From Siphonodentalium dalli (Eukaryota; Mollusca; Scaphopoda; Gadilida; Siphonodentaliidae), in contig CP136066.1 in assembly GCA_032622095.1 (NCBI GenBank), positions 150,304,224 through 150,368,223 of the forward strand: 64,000 bases of DNA, given 5' to 3'. The translations under genes were made by a program, and so were the position numbers. The notes under the pieces were generated by a model. The model ran no database searches. It was not told the origin of the DNA and saw only the letters and a list, made by a program, of their open reading frames with translations. This document shows, in pieces, positions 58,194-64,000 of this stretch (its first letter is position 1; each line of letters opens with the position of its first letter).

Positions 58194-59052
58194 CTGACTA
58201 GGTTCCTGTTTGTTCGATTCGACGCACAATTCACCTTTCCCAGACTTCACTCTAGAATACTGTATCTTCATCTTTAGTTCATGTTTAATCAAAGGAATAA
58301 GAGACCCACTTTTCATAGCATCAGAAGCAGCGGTAGCGAGAATGTCATCATCCAAACCCGAGAGATCTATCAGATCTGAATTAGAAGAGCTGCACGCTGA
58401 ATCCATGCTCAGTCGGCGTGATTCTTCTTTTGCTTCGGTAAGCTCAATGGCTGATGTCAGGGGACAATATACTGAGCCATCTTGACGAACATCACATTTA
58501 TGGGTCCTAGGAATAGAACCGCCTTCCTTGTTTGGCACGCGGGTGTGAATATGTGGTTCTGCGTCGTCATGAAATTGTGATGATGAACAGTTTTCGTGTG
58601 ATGAATGAACTTCGTGCGTGTAGGTGGTTAGGTCTAATGAATCTCCAAGCAAAACGTCAGAAAAGAGTAAAGTATCAATGTCCGGTATAAGTAGATCAAT
58701 AGGAAAATCAGCGACTAGACTATCATATTGCTCTGGCGATGATTCCACCCCGTGACCTGGATTGTCCCCAGAACTATTGGTTTGGGAATAAACTGGGTAA
58801 CTGTCGCGTTGATAGTCCGTTCTGGTGGAATTTTGGCACGTTTTGATGTTCGTTGGTTTGGAGGTAGACTTAACCTGGCAATCAGGCAGACATCTCGTTG
58901 TGTCTTCACTGAGAAGTCCGAGTGTTTTGTGTTCACTACAAAGAGACGAATTCGTTGTGGCATCTTGACCCTTCATCGTGTTGGGTGTGGTCGTAGGCTT
59001 GTCAATTATCATCATCATGTTAGGTCATGCGGTATACACTAGTAGTTGAACC
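58194..59052 (-). CDS. ATF3/FOS-like bZIP protein, N-terminal coding exon
   Basis: The acceptor ttattgttttcag precedes base 59052. A short leader leads to the ATG at 59018-59016, with 275 codons to the donor at 58194 (cctagtcag|gtatgt), phase 0. The protein is Ser/Thr-rich with an acidic-hydrophobic stretch (DFPIDLLIPDIDTLLFSDV) that looks like an activation region, and a second one (NSDLIDLSGLDDDILA). Near the end SGSLIPLIKHELKMKIQYSR matches in pattern the ATF3 segment just before its basic region (L-x-P-x-x-K-x-E-L-x-x-x-I-Q). The next in-phase exon is the basic region at 36391-36498, giving 367 residues in total. Three adjacent Met codons make the exact start uncertain by two residues. 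The open frame continues past the donor into MITE sequence; that part is not coding. Confidence 0.82.
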
Positions 59053-60595
59053 CTGAAAACAATAATTTAAAACGTTATACAATGTCCACAAAGTGACGCA
59101 TACCAGCACCTATACAGATGCACCGATGACACAGAAGACATAAGCACGATCGAGACAAGAAGTTAAACACAGACATACTACCGAAGTGGATGTTTATGTC
59201 CATATTGAGATTAGAACTCGTCCACAGTGATTTACTATATATGCTGCATGACTGTAAAAAAGATGGGACTTTATCTTCCTGGACTACACTTCCAACAACA
59301 ACAACAACAACAACAACAACCATAATACAATAACCATAACATGACATTAACAGTGACCACAAAGACAGACACAGGGACCCAATGAACTCGCAGTGGATAC
59401 ACGTGCAAAAATAGAAGTCTTTCAAAACATCTCCGCTAAGAATGTGGAGAGATAGATCAACTTTGTTCTTATATCCAATAACGGAACTTCGCGTGATGAA
59501 ATCGTTGTTTATATATGTAAACAAAAAATGTAACAGTGCTTTGTCAACAAACATCACCAATTGTGTGGTAAGTTCAAACAATTTTGTCTGAATATGGTTT
59601 TCAGAATATCTTTCAACCGCGTTGGCATTTTCCAATGTTTATCGTATTGATTAAAGGGACGGGAAGCCTTCTTTGTAGATTATAATTTAGAAATAACATT
59701 TTCTTGAGGATATACTAATAGTATAGCATAATGATGATATGAATGCAATAATATGCACACAAAAACACGCTTTGTGTCAGAGAAAATGCATATTTTATCC
59801 TGGTAACTTGTGTCTAACAGAGAACGATTATTTTATAGACCGGAGTGTACCATGTTGTGTACATGTATATGGAAAATGCAGGGAAGAGAGCCAGGAACCT
59901 GTTGATATAATTATAATAACATCGTGTGACTGATAATAGAGTTACTTCTCTTCCGCTAAGAATTTTAGTTCAGGCGATTTGGATGGGAACGTCAGTCGAT
60001 TGATTCCACAACAATATGATTATTAGCGCACGAGACACTCCGTATATCATTTCGGCCCGAATTGTACAAATATAGAAATGAGTACTACATGTACTAGTAC
60101 ACGTTGTCACAGCTTCCGCTAAAAGTTTGCAAACCGAACACACAATGCGGCATTGCAGTGGGCCCGGGAGTGGGCGTCAGACAACATCGAATTTTAATCT
60201 TATAAATGTTTATAAAATCTGAGAAATTCACTAACACCAAAATAACCATCCGTATTAATAGTTTGTTTTTCTTTCAGTGCTTAAACATGCATTTGTCACT
60301 TAAATTAACCAATGTAACGCCCTGTATAAATGATACATGTATAGTTATAAACTACATGCAATGACTTAATACGATACGGCATCTTTGTCAGAAGCACAAC
60401 ATAATCATAATATGTCCTAATTATGGACAAGTTCCCGAGCATATAATTATCTATAGGCACAGTTTGGGATGGAATCATTGGAATGTCTACTTGCATGCAT
60501 ACACGCATGTTTTGTTTGACTATATATAATCATTCGAGAACTGAAGCTAAAAGACAGAACAACCTGAACGTTAATCAGTTAATTTATGCACTTAC
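59053..60595 (-). other. Intron 1 of the bZIP gene, with CAA microsatellite
   Basis: Bounded by donor cgtgaag|gtaagt at 60596 and acceptor at 59053. It contains about nine caa repeats (59296-59320). A 186-codon minus-strand frame (59075-59635) runs through that microsatellite as a Val run; it has no known domain and I do not accept it as coding. Confidence 0.6.
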
Positions 60596-60713
60596 CTTCA
60601 CGTTGAATTCCTATATGTAAAGTTCTTAGGCGTGTGGGACAGACACGTGCCTTCTAGTTTACATTCAATCCACGTGACCAAACCTTGTAATGCGGTGCGT
60701 AGTTATAATTAGA
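60596..60713 (-). other. Candidate non-coding first exon of the bZIP gene
   Basis: On the minus strand a TATA box (60747-60740) would start transcription near 60713. About 118 bp later is a strong donor (aacgtgaag|gtaagt). No ATG-initiated frame of length is present, so it would be 5' UTR. An E-box-like ccacgtg lies at 60670-60676. Start site is predicted, not seen. Confidence 0.5.
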
Positions 60714-60716
60714 CTT

Positions 60717-60767
60717 GGAATTTCCCACGTTGTTTTTGTTATTTATAGATCTCGCGTAACTGGGCGG
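60717..60767 (-). promoter_or_regulatory. Candidate promoter: GC box, TATA box, kappa-B-like site
   Basis: Reading the minus strand: CCGCCC (60767-60762), TATAAATA (60747-60740), then GGGAAATTCC (60726-60717), a perfect match to the NF-kB consensus. ATF3 and FOS are stress-induced immediate-early genes in animals, so a TATA promoter with a kappa-B site would suit, but this is inference from motifs alone. Confidence 0.5.
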
Positions 60768-61586
60768 AGCTAACTTACATTGCATGCTCAGCTTTCTAAA
60801 ATGAATAATAAGTAAGCCCAACTTAACTGTCAAATTATAGGAATACAATGAATGGATCCGAGCTTCCACATTATTGCACAACACCAACAGGGAATTACAA
60901 TAACATCAAATCCGTCTTCAGACTAATACGCAGAATATATCCCGACTCCCGTCAACTTCACTGACTTTCCCGTTAAAGCTGCAAATCATCCAGACAGCTC
61001 TGGTGGCAGGGGTGGGATTTGATTGATATATCATATATCAACTATTAGGAAATTGTTTGCCCAAAACAAAAACCGGAAATTTCTGCGAGTATAAAATAGG
61101 GCTCGCGACCATGTTATACATGTACATGTTCCAGTTAACTAGTGTCTGCTCAATATTGCTTGAAACGCCAATGCTTGTTAGATAAATCCATATCAATTGA
61201 TCGAATTATATATCCACCGTGCAGAAACACTCAGCCGACTTGTAATAAGTTGTTTTATTTTCTCGGATTTCGGAATAAAAAATATTTAAAAAACAACAAC
61301 CCAAAGAAATGAGTATATGGTATAGCTTTGGAATCTGCATGGAACGGGCATTCTAATTTCTCACAATATAGAAGTCAGTCGAGCAATCATAAAATGATAA
61401 TAAGAATGGTATGTTCGTAATTCAATTCCTGTTTTCATTCCCACTATAAGCATAGAAATTAGGATAAATGTACAATATTTTCATCTATCCAGAAAAGGGA
61501 CGGTCAATTGAAAAATAACCCAACATTATATTGTGCCTTTAAATTTATTGTATAATATTTGATAAATTATCGCCCATAACAATTAA
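60768..61586. other. No recognisable feature (upstream of the promoter)
   Basis: AT-rich sequence with no open frame or repeat that I can support; it may hold further regulatory sites of the bZIP gene. Confidence 0.45.
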
Positions 61587-62055
61587 AGGTACTCAACCCG
61601 ATAAAACTCCTCTCAATTACTATTTCAATGGCTTCGGGGGTCAAAAATATTTGATTCGAGTCGAGGAAGTCAACCATCAAAGCTCAGATTTGTTAGATAT
61701 CGATTTTAGAAATCTATTATTTTTCATTATCGGGAATACTATCTGGCCCAGAACTCAGTCAAAATTGCGTTAAAATTACCACTTGATTTTAGAGTTATTC
61801 ATCCTTGTCTGTTTGAATAGATTTGGAGTACACATCCAGAGCAGATTACGGCAGTTATTAGTACCCATCTCGAGAACATAACAAATTTGAAAAATCAATA
61901 TCTAATAACTCTGAGCTTTGTTTGATGGGTTCCTCGACTCGAATCAAATATTTTTTACCCCCAAAGCCAAAGAAATAGTAATATAGGACCCTCTGATCGG
62001 ATTGTTGTTGTTGGAATCTGTTGAGATGGGGACCCTCTTTACGGGTTGAGTACCT
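61587..62055. mobile_element. TTAA-flanked MITE, 469 bp (copy 2)
   Basis: Same family as 13045-13514: ends AGGTACTCAACCCG / CGGGTTGAGTACCT, TTAA on both sides (61583-61586, 62056-62059). The copies differ at only about a dozen positions by eye, implying recent movement. It lies about 290 bp downstream of the paralogous bZIP zipper exon. Confidence 0.92.
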
Positions 62056-62342
62056 TTAAGCTTATATATACAACTGTATCTATATGTGTTGTAAAACATG
62101 TTCCAGTTCACAAGTACGACACAAATAATTTTGGATATAACGTCATCCAATTGTTTTTTAGAAAGTCGAAATTCTCTGTTTCCTCCACTGTTTCGCCATG
62201 CTGATAGTCTTCTCCGAGTGAACTCAATACCATTCCATCCCTATACAGACAACACATGTTATAGTTTGATACCTCAATGCTATACATGCCTATACGGTTT
62301 TTTCACGACAAAACGAAATAATTTGTGGAATTACTGCACACA

Positions 62343-62504
62343 TCATTTCCCAGATCCGTTTTGGTTCTCGGATTTGGCACAATTTAACTGTCGACACAAC
62401 ATAATCCGGTGCTGAACAATGGACGTCAGTTTCTTTTTCTCTGCACGTAGTCTTTCGAGTTCAGCAACAAGGTCCTTGTTCATTTTTTCCAACTTTTTTA
62501 TTTC
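62343..62504 (-). CDS. Second ATF3/FOS-like bZIP gene, last coding exon (leucine zipper)
   Basis: The acceptor tttatactttcag is followed by 53 codons and TGA at 62345-62343, entering in phase 0. The residues EIKKLEKMNKDLVAELERL and RAEKKKLTSIVQHRIMLC form a zipper with Leu at positions 5, 12, 19 and 26, and end in H...C as in ATF3/FOS. It aligns without gaps to the zipper exon at 35129-35299 (shared L12, E15, L19-R20, E22-K23, L26, V30-Q31, C37). The gene's basic-region exon was not found between 62505 and 64000, so it should lie beyond the window. It ends about 1.6 kb upstream of the candidate promoter of the first gene, in the same orientation: a tandem pair. Confidence 0.8.
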   Translation of the reverse strand, partial: EIKKLEKMNKDLVAELERLRAEKKKLTSIVQHRIMLCRQLNCAKSENQNGSGK

Positions 62505-63445
62505 CTGAAAGTATAAAAAAACCCAGATGAGACTATCTAGAGTTATCACCCAGAACAAACATCGAACGGACGGACGTTATGATAACCATGCTTAGTCAAA
62601 CCGATAACAACACTGACAGTAAATTCCAATAATGACAATGGTCCCAGATGGATATAGAAAACGTTTGAACTAATGATTAATCTGTCACACTTGGCAGAGT
62701 TCCAATAGTGAATATTTGACCGACATGTGCGAGTAAAGAGGGGGGATATATAAAACAGACAGGGTCAGGGGGGGGGGGGGTGAAAACAAAAATTTCCGGC
62801 ACATATGCCGGGGTGGGTGGGTGGTCAAAGCCACCAACAAGCAATTTTTTCCGCAACTAAAAAAAAAAAATCCTGCTTGTTTTTTAGTGTTTTGGCAATG
62901 AGTTGGGAGTAGTATATATAGAGCTGTCTCGCCCCCAAGCGAGGTTCAACCGTTCAACCAATGTTTACATAACACGTTGCTATGTTGTGTTGTTAAGGGG
63001 GTGTTTAAATTTAAAGGTAGACAATGGGTTTAAAGGGACAACAATTGAATTTAAATGGATGTTATTGAAATGGATTTAAAGGGAAAGATATAAGAATGAA
63101 TCGGGTCATTGAATTTAATGAGTGTGTTGAATGGGTTGTAATTGATAGAGTATACAAGAATGAATCGGGTCATTGAAACTGTTTCGAATGAGATCGGGTC
63201 AGTGATTTATCTAGCGGGAGGTATAATTGAAAGACAGATATATAAGAATTTGCTTTGTGCGAACGCATAGCTGAATTAGATAGGATCTTGCATGGGATAA
63301 CATTTATATCGAGGGATGTCTAATTTATGGAACAGTATTTTTTAACAAGATGGCTATCAGATCGGTTTGAGATTGACACGTAAATGAATACTGTTTTCTA
63401 TAAATATAATTATACCGAGTAATCTTTAGGGCGAATTTTATCAAT
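62505..63445. other. Intron of the second bZIP gene or spacer; simple repeats
   Basis: A run of about 13 G (62768-62780), an A run (62860-62870) and loosely repeated phrases between 63010 and 63240 (ataagaatgaatcgggtcat near 63090, with a diverged copy near 63155; 'ggatttaaaggga'). No basic-region exon is seen. Confidence 0.5.
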
Positions 63446-63712
63446 ATGGAGTTTCCTAAAACATCGTTAGAGTGCATACGATTGTTATACATAAGCTCAG
63501 ATAACGAGTCGGATTTCGAAGCCGAATATGAATCAAATTCGGATTTCTGGCTTGAATTCGATGGTGGAATGTATGCCGAATGTTACGAGTCAATATCTAG
63601 CGAGTCAGAGCGTGAATTAGCATGGGAAACTGATTGGGCCGTCCAAGTAATCGAATGGCAAGATCAGTCCTCATCCGATGACAGTGGGTACGAAGCGGAC
63701 GATGACGAATGA
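63446..63712 (+). CDS. Hypothetical acidic 88-residue ORF
   Basis: From ATG at 63446 to TGA at 63710-63712. The product is very acidic and serine-rich (YISSDNESDFEAEYESNSD at the start, SSSDDSGYEADDDE at the end) with no signal peptide, membrane segment or recognised domain. Such acidic leaders occur at the N-terminus of some transposases (piggyBac-type, for example), but nothing downstream in the window supports this. It may also lie within an intron of the second bZIP gene on the other strand. Low certainty that it is a gene. Confidence 0.3.
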   Translation: MEFPKTSLECIRLLYISSDNESDFEAEYESNSDFWLEFDGGMYAECYESISSESERELAWETDWAVQVIEWQDQSSSDDSGYEADDDE

Positions 63713-63787
63713 ATACAGCGAAAAAGAAAAACTCGGGATTCTTTTGAACCCCCAACTATCAATTATTATTAGTTATATTCGACAATC

Positions 63788-63865
63788 GCTCGGTTGATTC
63801 AGTTGGTTAGGACTCCAAGCAGATATTTCGTCACAGGTCGAGCAAGTCGTGGGTTCAAACAGAGA
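63788..63865 (+). repeat. tRNA-like sequence, possible SINE head
   Basis: Contains a segment like an RNA polymerase III A box (tgattcagttggttagga, from 63794) and a B-box-like gggttcaaac (63851-63860) about 50 bp apart, as in tRNA-derived SINEs. Stems do not pair well enough for a functional tRNA, and an SINE tail is not visible before the window ends. Confidence 0.4.
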
Positions 63866-64000
63866 GATAGTGGTCGACAAGTTTGAACATAACCTCTGGG
63901 CGCCTCTGGTTTACATATATCACGTGGTTTCAGCCACCAAGGTAGAGTTTATCCCTGTAGCAGAAGGTGACCGTATGTGATCGAAAACATGAATGATACG

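Noticed and set aside
59075-59635. 186-codon minus-strand frame with a Val run
   Set aside because: It runs through a CAA microsatellite, has no recognisable domain and lies in the predicted first intron of the bZIP gene.
63788-63865. Functional tRNA gene
   Set aside because: A- and B-box-like segments are present, but acceptor and anticodon stems do not pair convincingly.

Overview
This window looks like a repeat-dense, AT-rich marine invertebrate genome. A mollusc or other lophotrochozoan is my guess, but the sequence only proves an animal with spliced genes. Nothing bacterial is present: coding segments have GT-AG introns, and most of the 64 kb is transposon-derived. The recognisable host gene content is bZIP transcription factor exons of the ATF3/FOS type on the minus strand.

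Host genes. A TATA-type promoter and non-coding exon (about 60.6-60.77 kb), an N-terminal exon (58.2-59.05 kb), a 108-bp basic-region exon (36.39-36.50 kb) and a zipper exon (35.13-35.30 kb) fit together in phase 0 as one 367-residue ATF3/FOS-like protein. Its 21.7-kb intron holds most of the right-hand repeats. A second zipper exon (62.34-62.50 kb) ends a tandem paralogue whose upstream exons lie outside the window.

Left part (1-8.8 kb). The window opens inside the 3' half of a Ty3/gypsy element with its 3' LTR. Then come a 2.1-kb long-TIR element with an 875-bp hAT element nested inside it (perfect 8-bp target duplication), and a 1.56-kb element built of degenerate repeats and C/G runs.

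Middle (8.85-33.9 kb). Two giant fold-back structures (8853-20490 and 23604-33900) have long inverted arms made of diverged units bearing an 'aagatggc' motif, and cores of a ~42-bp minisatellite. The first is interrupted by a hAT element, a TTAA-type MITE and a nearly complete non-LTR retrotransposon (ORF1 with an SGNH esterase domain; ORF2 with endonuclease and reverse transcriptase), each ORF broken by one in-frame stop. The younger insertions can be ordered because the uninterrupted arm shows the empty site.

Right part (36.5-58.2 kb, inside the bZIP intron). It holds a 5'-truncated CR1/L2-type LINE flanked by direct repeats of about 320 bp, one of them split by a TTAA MITE; an 8-kb head-to-tail chain of about a dozen short modules, each ending in a CA/CAGA microsatellite plus 'aaaatatata'; inverted repeats around a decayed cysteine-rich (CXC-like) ORF; three arrays of a ~170-bp repeat; and a TA-flanked MITE only 14 bp from a bZIP splice donor. 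I see no CRISPR array, rRNA or complete tRNA gene.
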